In this document: one piece after another, positions 1 through 11,742 of the stretch | How the letters are laid out: each line of letters opens with the position of its first letter | Numbering within the stretch: position 1 is the first letter of the stretch | Origin: Streptomyces sp. SID12488 | GTDB taxonomy: Bacteria; Actinomycetota; Actinomycetes; Streptomycetales; Streptomycetaceae | DNA length: 64,000 nt | NCBI RefSeq assembly: GCF_010548275.1 | Contig: NZ_JAAGLT010000001.1 | Location: 496,001-560,000 of the forward strand | Direction of reading: 5' to 3' | Position numbers and translations under genes: made by a program | Notes under the pieces: generated by a model | The model's input: the letters and a program-made list of their open reading frames with translations, nothing else | Told to the model about the DNA's origin: nothing | Database searches by the model: none

Positions 1-1
1 C

Positions 2-322
2 AACGACGGTGGCACCACCTCCGTCAGCGGTAACGGCGCCGAGCAGGAGTTCGGCAACTCGGCCACGTTCGGTGACATGAGCCCGCAGCTCTCGCTGGTC
101 CAGGGTTCGCTGAACAAGCCGTGTGTCGGCCTCCCGGCCAAGCTCAACGTCGGTTCCGTCGTCGGCGTCGTGCCGGTCGCCCTCCAGGACATCCCGATCC
201 TGTCGGCCCCGCAGAACCAGCAGTGTGTCGAGAACTCGACGCAGGCCAAGGGCGACGAGCCCCTGTCGCACATCCTCAGCGACATCCCCGTGCTGTCCGG
301 CAACGGCGCCGGCAACAGCTGA
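2..322 (+). CDS. rdl: Rodlin (RdlA/RdlB type), C-terminal part, cut by left edge
   Basis: The window opens inside this gene: frame 2 is open from base 2 to the TGA at 320-322, giving 106 residues without the start or signal peptide. Rodlins are small secreted proteins that, with chaplins, organise the rodlet layer on aerial hyphae and spores. The pattern [20 protein letters not shown], then [26 protein letters not shown] and [13 protein letters not shown] matches the rodlin family as I know it, including the two conserved cysteines. Whether it is the RdlA or RdlB paralogue cannot be told from this fragment. A hairpin follows the stop codon directly. Confidence 0.9.
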   Translation, partial: NDGGTTSVSGNGAEQEFGNSATFGDMSPQLSLVQGSLNKPCVGLPAKLNVGSVVGVVPVALQDIPILSAPQNQQCVENSTQAKGDEPLSHILSDIPVLSGNGAGNS

Positions 323-342
323 GCCTCCCCGCTCGGTTGCGG

Positions 343-374
343 CGGCGGGTCACCGGTTCTCCGGTGGCCCGCCG
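343..374. terminator. Hairpin terminator between rodlin and acyl-CoA ligase
   Basis: The arms at 343-356 and 361-374 pair over 14 bp with one T-G wobble, around a TTCT loop. The hairpin lies 20 bases after the rodlin stop and before the end of the opposite-strand ligase, so it probably serves both converging genes. There is no U-run, which is usual for Streptomyces. Confidence 0.6.
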
Positions 375-433
375 TTCGGCGTTTGTGGCACCGACTCGGG
401 CTCACCTGACGTCGGGCTGACTTGCTGTCCAGC

Positions 434-2365
434 TCACCTGCTGTACAGCGCCTCGATATCGGCGGCGAACGCCTCCCGTACCGCGTGGCGTTTGACCTTG
501 AGGGACGGGGTGAGCAGGCCGTTGTCCTCGGTGAACTCGCCCTCGACCAGGGTGAAGGCGCGGATCGACTCGGCCCGGGAGACCGCCGCGTTGGCATGGT
601 CCACGGCCCGCTGGACGTCGGCGCGCATCCGGGGGTCGCCGATCACCTCGGACATCGGGGTGTCGGCAGGCATCCCCCGGACGGTGAGCCAGTGGGCGAC
701 GGAGTCGGGGGCGAGGGTGATCAGGGCGGCGACGAAGGGGCGGTTGTCGCCGACGACCATGCACTGGGCGACCGGCGCACGACTGCGCAGCCGGTCCTCC
801 AGGACGGCCGGGGCGACGTTCTTGCCGCCGGAGGTGACGATGATGTCCTTCTTGCGGCCGGTGATGGTGAGGTAGCCGTCGTCGTCGAGGGCACCGAGGT
901 CGCCGGTCGCGAACCAGCCGTCGCTCAGGACGGCGTCCGTCGCCGCCGGGTTGTTCCAGTAGGCGCCGAAGACGACCGCCCCCTTGAGGAGGACCTCGCC
1001 GTCGTCGGCGATCCGAACGGCGGTGCCGGGGACGAGGAGGCCGACCGTGCCGGGTCGGGGTGCCAGGGGCGGGACGAGGGTGGCGGCGGAGGTCGTCTCG
1101 GTCAGGCCGTAGCCCTCGTAGACAATGATTCCGGCAGCGTAGAAGAAGAGGCTGAGGTCGCGGTCGAGCGGGGAGCCGCCGCTGATGGCGTAGTGCATAC
1201 GCCCGCCCAACTCGTTGCGGATACGGCGGTACACCAGCAGGTCGTACAGGGCCCAGGCGGCGTAGAGGGCGGGGCCGGGGCCCTTGCCGGTGCCGGTGTT
1301 GAGGAACTTCTCCAGGTACGCCTTCGCGAAGCGGACACCGATGCCGTGCGCGCGGTCGAAGGAGGCGGCGCGGCCCATCTTCTCGGCGGTCGCGCGGCCG
1401 GCGGCGTGGATCCGCTCGAAGAGGTACGGGACGCCGACCAGGAAGGTCGGCTTGAACTCCTTCAGCATCGGGCGGAGTTCGTCGGGCTTGATGCTGGGGA
1501 AGTGGCCGATCTCGATGCGGGCCATCAGACAGCCGATCTGAAGGGCCCGGCCCATGATGTGGGCGAGGGGGAGGAAGAGGAGGGTCGAGGCGGTCTGGCC
1601 GGTGACCTCCTTGAAGATCGGGTGCAGCAGTTCGACGACGTTGGCGGCCTCGGCGTGCAGGTTCGCGTGGGTGAGGACGCAGCCCTTCGGTCGGCCGGTG
1701 GTGCCGGAGGTGTAGCAGATCGTCGCGGTGGTGTCGGGGGTCAGGGCCGCGCGCCGCTTGGTCACCTCCTCGTCCGACACCTCCCGCCCCAGGGTGGTGA
1801 GTTCGGCCATCGCGTCCTCGTCCAGGGTGAGTACGCGCGGGGGTTCGGGGTGGGTGGCCGTGCCGGTGATGACGGTGGCCGTGTTGTCCGGCGTCTCCGT
1901 GACGACCAGGTGGACCCCCGAGTCCCGGACGATCCAGTCCACTTGAGCTGCGGACGAGGTGGCGTAGACGGGGACGGTCTGGCCGCCGGCCGCCCAGATC
2001 GCGAAGTCCAGGACCGTCCACTCGTAGCGGGTTCGGGACATCACCGCGACCCGGCCGCCCGGTTCGAGACCGGCGGCTATCAACCCCTTCGCGGTGGCGG
2101 TGACTTCGGCCGCGAAGGCGGCGGCGGTGATCGGGCGCCAGGTGCCGTCGTCCGTACGGCGGCGCAGGATCACCGCGTCGGGGGCCTCGGCCGCGTTGGT
2201 GTAGGGCAGGTCAGCGGTGCTGCCCGTGGTGGGGACCGCCACGATGGGGACGGCGCGGGCCTCGCGGACGGTGCCGGTCGTCTCGTCGCGGATCAGCTCG
2301 ACGCGGTGGCGGGCCGCCAGATCGGTGTGCCGCTTCGCCTGCTTCAGATCCCTGCGTACGCCCAT
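434..2365 (-). CDS. Long-chain fatty acyl-CoA synthetase (AMP-forming)
   Basis: This 643-residue ANL-superfamily enzyme activates fatty acids to acyl-AMP and then acyl-CoA. The P-loop TSGTTGRPKG lies near residue 220, the adenylate-binding YGLTET motif near residue 410, and GWFATGDLG plus GRKKDIIVTSGGKN mark the hinge and C-terminal lid. Size and motifs fit the FAA1/FadD15-like group of soluble, peripheral-membrane ligases. I chose the start at 2365 (MGVRRDLKQ) over an in-frame start 15 codons upstream because a GGGAG ribosome site precedes it. It is transcribed alone, divergently from the chorismate mutase gene. The exact chain-length preference cannot be read from sequence. Confidence 0.9.
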   Translation of the reverse strand: MGVRRDLKQAKRHTDLAARHRVELIRDETTGTVREARAVPIVAVPTTGSTADLPYTNAAEAPDAVILRRRTDDGTWRPITAAAFAAEVTATAKGLIAAGLEPGGRVAVMSRTRYEWTVLDFAIWAAGGQTVPVYATSSAAQVDWIVRDSGVHLVVTETPDNTATVITGTATHPEPPRVLTLDEDAMAELTTLGREVSDEEVTKRRAALTPDTTATICYTSGTTGRPKGCVLTHANLHAEAANVVELLHPIFKEVTGQTASTLLFLPLAHIMGRALQIGCLMARIEIGHFPSIKPDELRPMLKEFKPTFLVGVPYLFERIHAAGRATAEKMGRAASFDRAHGIGVRFAKAYLEKFLNTGTGKGPGPALYAAWALYDLLVYRRIRNELGGRMHYAISGGSPLDRDLSLFFYAAGIIVYEGYGLTETTSAATLVPPLAPRPGTVGLLVPGTAVRIADDGEVLLKGAVVFGAYWNNPAATDAVLSDGWFATGDLGALDDDGYLTITGRKKDIIVTSGGKNVAPAVLEDRLRSRAPVAQCMVVGDNRPFVAALITLAPDSVAHWLTVRGMPADTPMSEVIGDPRMRADVQRAVDHANAAVSRAESIRAFTLVEGEFTEDNGLLTPSLKVKRHAVREAFAADIEALYSR

Positions 2366-2537
2366 GACGCTCGCTCCCGGTGGCTGGTTCCGCTCCTGAT
2401 CCCGGGCCAAATTACCGGCGCGTAGCGGAAGTTCAATGGGTCGCGCAGAAGCGGATCATTCGGGGCGGATATTTTGTCGCCGGGCGCGGGGCTTCGGTCC
2501 GGCGTCGGCTCGACCTCCCCCCACCGAAAGGAACCCC

Positions 2538-3158
2538 GTGCGGTCTGTTCTTGTCGCCGTGTGCGTGTCGGCTGTCCTGGCCGTCGTCTCCGGAGCGGCG
2601 CCCGCTGTGGCTGACACCTCGACTCCGGTACGGGCAAGCGCCGTTGCCTCCTCCCCCACGTCCTCCCTCACTTCGCTGACTTCCCTGACTTCGCTGACCG
2701 ACCTGTTCTCCGAGCGGCTGCTGGTGGCCGACAAGGTCGCCGCCGCCAAGTACGGCACCGACAAGCCGATCGACGACCCGGTGCGCGAGCAGCAGATCCT
2801 GGCCGACGTCTCCGCGCGGGCCGTCGGGCTCGGCCTCGATCCGGAGGCGGTGGCTGCCGTGTTCCGGGACCAGATCGAGGCGAACAAGTTGGTCCAGCGT
2901 GGGCTGTACGCCCGTTGGGACGCGCATCCCGAGCTACGGCCCACCGAGCGGCCCGATCTGGTCAAGGAGGTTCGGCCGATCCTGGATCGGATCACCACTG
3001 AGGTGCTGGACGCGTTGAAGGAGACGGAGGGGGTTCGGGCGGGGGACTTGTGCGAGGTGCGGCTTGTGCTTGCTGCGGGGCGCTCCGCTTGGGGTTACCG
3101 GTTGGATAGGCTGCATGTGGAGGGCCTTGGGAGGGCGGTTCCGTCTGTGTGCGGTTAG
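2538..3158 (+). CDS. Secreted chorismate mutase (AroQ, exported type)
   Basis: Chorismate mutase converts chorismate to prephenate. The GTG start at 2538 follows a GAAAGGAA ribosome site and encodes a classical signal peptide of about 26 residues ending AVA. The mature part is all-helical: LFSERLLVADKVAAAKY, then PIDDPVREQQIL and EVRPILDRITTEVLDAL, the layout of the exported gamma-AroQ enzymes typified by the Mycobacterium tuberculosis protein. Two cysteines near the C-terminus (GDLCEV and PSVCG) could form the disulphide known in that group. Just after the signal peptide sits a four-fold SLT repeat encoded by short DNA repeats. The physiological role of exported chorismate mutase is unsettled. 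Confidence 0.85.
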   Translation: MRSVLVAVCVSAVLAVVSGAAPAVADTSTPVRASAVASSPTSSLTSLTSLTSLTDLFSERLLVADKVAAAKYGTDKPIDDPVREQQILADVSARAVGLGLDPEAVAAVFRDQIEANKLVQRGLYARWDAHPELRPTERPDLVKEVRPILDRITTEVLDALKETEGVRAGDLCEVRLVLAAGRSAWGYRLDRLHVEGLGRAVPSVCG

Positions 3159-3190
3159 CGGCCTTGGGTTGTTTGTCGGCCGCAGGCCGG

Positions 3191-3236
3191 TGGGGGCTGG
3201 TCGCGCAGTTCCCCGCGCCCCTACAGGGGGCGCTCG
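3191..3236. repeat. Streptomyces dispersed palindromic intergenic repeat, copy 1
   Basis: The core GTCGCGCAGTTCCCCGCGCC plus an adjoining CGCCCC/GGGGGCG hairpin lies between two converging genes. A second copy of the core is at 56966-56990. I know this core as a common extragenic element in Streptomyces, often near gene ends, where it may act as a terminator. Confidence 0.7.
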
Positions 3237-3262
3237 TCGCGTCCCCTGTTCACTCGCACCGC

Positions 3263-4867
3263 CTAGTTGTCGTAGCGGTTCGCTTGTTCGATTGCCTCGG
3301 CCAGTTGGCCGACCGCCTTGTCCTCTGTCTTGTCCGCCAACTTGTTTGCCTTGCTTGCCAGTTCGCTCAGAGACGGGGCGCCCGGCAGGGTGGTCCAGTC
3401 GTCGGCGCCCTTGCGTAGGGCGTCGGCGAAGTAGGCGGCCACCGCTGTGACCTGGAGGCGGGACGGGGCGTTCCAGAGCGCCTCGTCCACCGCATTCGAC
3501 TCCAACTGGCCCGATTCCTCGTGGGGTTCGCGGGTGTCGGGGTCGAGCCAGCGGACCGTCGCCGTTGCGAGGTGACCCGAGGCGGACTCTTTGGTGCGGA
3601 CGGCGTACAAGGCGGTGACCGTGTGACCGGGGCCCACCTCGCCCCCGTCCACGCGGTCGTCGCGGAAGTCGTCGTCGGCGACCCGGCGGTTGTCGTAGCC
3701 GATCAGACGGAACTCGGCGACCGTCTCCGGGTCGAAGGCGACCTGGGCCTTGGCGTCGCGGGCCGTGAGGTCGATGTTGCGCGGGAGTTGCTCGCAGAAC
3801 ACCTGGCGGGCGTCGGTCTCGTTCGAGACGTAGGTGGTGTTGCCGTCGCCCTTGTCGGCGAGGCGTTCCATCAGGGCGTCGCCGTAGTCGCTCCCGACAC
3901 CGACGCCGAAGAGGGTGATGCCGTGCTCGCGGCGGGCGTCGGAGATGCGGTCGAGGATCGAGTCGGCGTCCGTGTCACCGGTGTTGGCGAGCGCGTCCGA
4001 GACCAGCACGACCCGGTTGGTGGCGCCCTCGCGCAGGCCCTCGACGGCGGTGGCGTAGCCGGTGCGCACGCCCGCGCCGAGGTTGGTCGAGTCGGTCGGT
4101 TCCAGTTCGTCGATCGCGTGGTGGACGCGGTCGCGGTGGTCGTCGAGGCGGGTCATCGGGAGGACGGTCTCGGCCTCGTCGCTGAAGGTGACGATGGCCA
4201 CCGAGTCGTCGTCGCGCAGCCGGTCCGTCATCACGCCGAGGGAGTCCTTGGCGAGGTCGAGGCGGCCGGGCTCGGCCATGGAACCGGAGATGTCGATGAC
4301 GAAGGTGAGGGCGGCCGGCGGGCGTTCGCCCTCCTGTTCGGCGGTGCGGGTGGCGAGGCCCACGCGGACCAGGGACCAGTTCTCTCGGTCGGTGCGGGCT
4401 CCGTCGACGGTGACCGAGAAGCCGTTGCCGTCGGGGCGTTCGTAGTCCTGGCCGAAGCTGTTGACGAACTCCTCGGGCCGGACCGTCGACGGGTCGGGGC
4501 GGTGGCCGTCGGCGAGGGTGCGGCGCGCGTAGCCGTACGAGGCGGTGTCGACGTCGAGGGCGAAGGTGGAGAGGTAGTCGAGGGACGGGGCGAAGTCGCC
4601 TTCCGTCTCGCCTTCTGTCTCACCTTCCGTGTCGCCTTGTCCGCCGTCACGGTCGCTCTGTTCGCCGGGGCCGTTGCTCTGGGCCGGCGCGGGCGCGTAG
4701 CCCGAGCCGCCACCGGAGTTCTGCTTGCTGTCCTGGCTGGTGTCGCCGGCGCTGTCGCCGCTGTCCCCCGTCGCACTGCACCCGGTGAGCAGCAGCCCGC
4801 CCGCGGCCGTCGCCGCGATCAGCGCATCCCGCAGGCGTCGTGTTCGGCGTATCCGGTTCCGCTCCAT
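3263..4867 (-). CDS. von Willebrand factor type A domain lipoprotein (YfbK-like)
   Basis: The N-terminus has a basic stretch, a hydrophobic segment and a lipobox LLTGC with Cys30, so the protein is probably exported and lipid-anchored. A Ser/Gly/Gln/Glu-rich linker follows (with GETEGETEG repeats), then an N-terminal vWA-associated region, the vWA domain itself with an intact MIDAS DISGS motif around residue 190, and a C-terminal DUF3520-like region (FEIG-type beta domain). Such proteins bind a metal ion and usually mediate protein-protein contact at the cell surface. Length (534 aa) is normal for the family. The ATG at 4867 is the only good start. An inverted repeat just upstream may be its operator. 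The ligand is unknown. Confidence 0.85.
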   Translation of the reverse strand: MERNRIRRTRRLRDALIAATAAGGLLLTGCSATGDSGDSAGDTSQDSKQNSGGGSGYAPAPAQSNGPGEQSDRDGGQGDTEGETEGETEGDFAPSLDYLSTFALDVDTASYGYARRTLADGHRPDPSTVRPEEFVNSFGQDYERPDGNGFSVTVDGARTDRENWSLVRVGLATRTAEQEGERPPAALTFVIDISGSMAEPGRLDLAKDSLGVMTDRLRDDDSVAIVTFSDEAETVLPMTRLDDHRDRVHHAIDELEPTDSTNLGAGVRTGYATAVEGLREGATNRVVLVSDALANTGDTDADSILDRISDARREHGITLFGVGVGSDYGDALMERLADKGDGNTTYVSNETDARQVFCEQLPRNIDLTARDAKAQVAFDPETVAEFRLIGYDNRRVADDDFRDDRVDGGEVGPGHTVTALYAVRTKESASGHLATATVRWLDPDTREPHEESGQLESNAVDEALWNAPSRLQVTAVAAYFADALRKGADDWTTLPGAPSLSELASKANKLADKTEDKAVGQLAEAIEQANRYDN

Positions 4868-4887
4868 CTGCCGTGCCCCCTCCGTCC

Positions 4888-4909
4888 GTTGACGCCGGAC
4901 GACGTCAAC
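4888..4909. promoter_or_regulatory. Inverted repeat upstream of the vWA lipoprotein gene
   Basis: GTTGACG (4888-4894) and CGTCAAC (4903-4909) form a perfect 7-bp inverted repeat with an 8-base spacer, about 20 bases before the ATG at 4867. The position suits an operator or promoter-overlapping site. No cognate regulator is evident. Confidence 0.35.
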
Positions 4910-5024
4910 TTCTGTGACTGTGACGGCGGAAGGGGCGGGAATGTGCGGTACGGGGCGTTGCGGATGGATCTCGAAGTGGCCACGAGAGGCGGCCGTCGAG
5001 ACCGGTAGGTGATCCTCCGGTGAC

Positions 5025-5947
5025 CTAGGAGACGACGTCCTTGCGGGCGAAACCCCGGAAGGCCAGGGCGAACAGGATGAGGGCGTACGTTACCGAGACG
5101 GCCGTCCCCTGGATCATGCCGCCCCACTCCGGACGGGGCTGGATGGCGTCCGCCCACGCGAACTGCCAGTGCGCGGGCAGGAAGTCGCGCCAGTCACCGA
5201 GGGCCGTCACGGCGTCCAGGACGTTGCCGACGATGGTCAGACCGACGGCGCCACCGACCGCTCCCAGGGGGGCGTCCGTCTTCGTCGACAGCCAGAACGC
5301 CAGTCCAGCGGTGACCAGTTGGGACACAAAGAGGTATCCCACGACCACGACCAGACGCTGGGCCGCCGTACCCGCGGCGAGCGAGCCACCAGTGGGGATC
5401 TCCAGTGGTCCCCAGCCGTAGGCCGCCGTGCCGACCGCGAGGGCCACGACCGGCAGCAGCACCATCGCGGCGAGGCTCATGCCGAGGGCGACGGCGAGCT
5501 TGGACCAGAGGAGGCGGGCGCGCGGCACGGGGGCCGCGAGCAGATAGCGCAGGGAGGACCAGCTGGCCTCCGAGGCGACCGTGTCCCCGCAGAACAGGGC
5601 GACGGGGATGACGAGCAGGAAGCCCGCGGAGACGAAGAGGTTGACGGCGACGAAATTGGCGCCGGACGCGGTGGCCGTGTCCATCAGGCTCACCTGGCCG
5701 TTGCGCCCACCGGGCTCGCCGCCGATCGCGAACGCGGCGACGAGGATGAACGGCAGCGCGGCGAGAATACCGCCCATGACGAGCGTACGGCGGCGCTTGA
5801 GCTGGCGCACCAGCTCGACGCGCAGGGGCAGTGTCCGCCGGGCACGGTACCCGTCGGCCGTCTCCGCCCGCTCCACGAGCGCGTTCGTCGCACTCGTCAC
5901 GCTTTTCGTGTTCGTCGTGTTCGTCGTGTTCGTCGTGTTCGTCGTGC

Positions 5948-5951
<4 letters not shown>
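5025..5951 (-). CDS. ABC transporter permease (ABC-2 type)
   Basis: This 308-residue membrane protein has about six hydrophobic helices, starting with a long hydrophobic stretch near residue 45 and ending near FALAFRG. It is an ABC-2-type permease and pairs with the ATPase domain encoded immediately upstream: its ATG (5951-5949) overlaps the upstream TGA as ATGA, so the two are translationally coupled. The N-terminus carries a low-complexity tail NTTNTTNTTNTK encoded by about five 9-bp repeats, which looks like replication slippage. The substrate is unknown. The open frame continues upstream past this start, but that part is only the shadow of the partner gene. Confidence 0.85.
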
Positions 5952-8605
<2,654 letters not shown>

Positions 8606-8752
8606 ACGTCAACGGTACGGGCCGCCACCGACATCCGGGGCAACCGACGGTCGGAACCTTCCACCATCCTGCGGGCGTACGGCCCGGGTCCGGCGTACAC
8701 CAGGCGTGGTACGAACGGGCCTATGGAGATCCGGGCCGGGGAAGGTGGAAGT

Positions 8753-9226
8753 GTGGAAAGTAGGGCTGTGGAGATTCGCCGCGCCATGACGGTCGCCGAG
8801 CTGGCCGCCGCCGAGCACCTCTTCGACCACCCGGTGCGTACGGAGTGGGCGGAACGTTTCCTGACGTCCCCCGGACATCATCTGTACCTCGCCTACGAGC
8901 CCGCCGAAGCCACCCCCGTCGGCTTCGTGAGCGGCGTCGAGACCGTCCACCCCGACAAGGGCGCGGAGATGCTGCTGTACGAACTGGGGGTGGCCGAGTC
9001 GTACCGGCGCGGGGGGATCGGGCGGGCCCTGGTGCGGCGGCTGGCCGAGGTGAGTCGCGAACGGGGCTGCTACGGGATGTGGGTGCCGGTCGACACCGAC
9101 AACGAGGTCGCCCTTGCCACGTATCGGAGCGCGGGCGGCAAGGACGACGGCGAGTGTGCGGTGGTGGGCTGGGAGTTGCCACAGAACCCCGGAGGCGTAC
9201 GGCAGTTCGGGTCGACGGACCTGTAG
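8753..9226 (+). CDS. GNAT acetyltransferase, AAC(3)-I-like
   Basis: A single-domain GNAT N-acetyltransferase of about 157 residues. YELGVAESYRRGGIGRALV carries the acetyl-CoA pyrophosphate-binding R-x-x-G-x-G/A motif, and the pattern FVSGVETVHPDKGAEM plus YGMWVPVDTDNEVALATYRS resembles aminoglycoside 3-N-acetyltransferase type I proteins. Resistance function cannot be assumed: many streptomycete members have no known aminoglycoside activity. I prefer GTG 8753 because GGAAGGTGGA lies just before it; an ATG at 8723 is an alternative without a clear ribosome site. The gene is divergent from the hydrolase-ABC fusion and stands alone. Confidence 0.75.
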   Translation: MESRAVEIRRAMTVAELAAAEHLFDHPVRTEWAERFLTSPGHHLYLAYEPAEATPVGFVSGVETVHPDKGAEMLLYELGVAESYRRGGIGRALVRRLAEVSRERGCYGMWVPVDTDNEVALATYRSAGGKDDGECAVVGWELPQNPGGVRQFGSTDL

Positions 9227-9372
9227 CGGGCGCCTAAGCCTTACGGCGCCGAGCAGTTCAGGTCACCGACGGACGTCGGCGGTTGGGCTGACGCGCGCCG
9301 CACGCACGTGTGCCGCCTCACAATCGAGGCGGCCAGGCAACCCCTCCGGCGCTGCAGATCCTCTCCTCGGAT

Positions 9373-10149
9373 GTGAATTTCCTGAAGAGACGGCCTCGCC
9401 TGCTCATATCCCTGACCCTGGTCGTGCTGGCGGCTGTGACGGTGACCGTCGTCCTGATCATCCAGGCGTACAAGATGGAGACGCTCTCCCCGCGCGCGGA
9501 ACGCGAACGGGCCGCGTCGGGAGCAGGCGTACCGTCGGGGCAGGTGGACTGCGCGAAGACCAAGTGCATCGCGCTCACCTTCGACGGCAACCCGGGCGAA
9601 CCCACCGACCGGCTGTTGGACCTCCTGAAGGAGTACAAGGCGCCGTCGACGTTCTTTCTCGAGGGCCGGCGCATCCACAAGTTCCCGGAGGTGGTGCGGC
9701 GGATCGCCACGGACGGCCATGAGATCGGGAACCACACCTGGACGCACCCCGTGCTGAAGGATGTCTCCGACGCACGGATCCGAGTCGAGCTGGAACGCAC
9801 GGAACGGGCGATCACCGACCTCACCGGCACCAAGCCGACGCTGATGCGTCCGCCCGGGGGCGCCACCGACGACCGTGTATCCAAGGTCGCCAAGGAGCTG
9901 GGCCTGGCGCAGGTCCTGTGGACGGTGACCGCGAAGGACTACGCGACGGACGACTCCGCGCTGATCACCAAGCGCATCCTCGAAGGCGCCGGCCGCGACG
10001 GAATCATCCTGCTCCACCCGCTGCACAAGGGCACCGTGCCCGCCATGCCCGCCATCCTGAAGGCGCTCAGCGACCAGGACTACACCTTCGTGACCGTCAC
10101 CCAGCTCCTCGCTCCGGCCAAGGCCGAGCCCGGCAAGATCTATCGGTGA
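9373..10149 (+). CDS. Membrane-anchored polysaccharide deacetylase (NodB/CE4 family)
   Basis: The protein begins with a basic stretch (KRRPR) and one TM helix, then a short linker, then a NodB-homology domain predicted to lie outside the membrane, where CE4 enzymes deacetylate chitin-like or peptidoglycan sugars. Visible motifs are LTFDGN (motif 1), GNHTWTHP (motif 2, the metal-binding His pair), RPPGG (motif 3) and LLHPLHKGT (motif 5 His). In motif 1 the canonical TFDDG reads TFDGN, so the usual metal-ligand Asp is absent. The start is uncertain: GTG 9373 puts the TM helix at the N-terminus; GTG 9310 would add 21 residues. Neither has a good ribosome site. Confidence 0.8.
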   Translation: MNFLKRRPRLLISLTLVVLAAVTVTVVLIIQAYKMETLSPRAERERAASGAGVPSGQVDCAKTKCIALTFDGNPGEPTDRLLDLLKEYKAPSTFFLEGRRIHKFPEVVRRIATDGHEIGNHTWTHPVLKDVSDARIRVELERTERAITDLTGTKPTLMRPPGGATDDRVSKVAKELGLAQVLWTVTAKDYATDDSALITKRILEGAGRDGIILLHPLHKGTVPAMPAILKALSDQDYTFVTVTQLLAPAKAEPGKIYR

Positions 10150-10169
10150 CCGCCTGACGCGGAACGCAT

Positions 10170-10205
10170 CTGCCCGCTGACCGGAAAGTCCAGGTCAGCG
10201 GGCAG
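10170..10205. terminator. Bidirectional hairpin terminator
   Basis: A perfect 13-bp stem (10170-10182 with 10193-10205) closes a 10-base loop between the converging deacetylase and mmsA genes. Confidence 0.75.
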
Positions 10206-10225
10206 GTACGGAGGGTGCTCGGTGC

Positions 10226-11728
<1,503 letters not shown>

Positions 11729-11742
11729 GCCCAGGTTCTCCT

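Noticed and set aside
402..2425. Long open frames (over 500 codons) on both strands overlapping the acyl-CoA ligase gene
   Set aside because: They are GC-frame shadows: Arg/Pro/Gly/His-rich products without domains. The ligase frame alone has recognisable motifs and codon bias.
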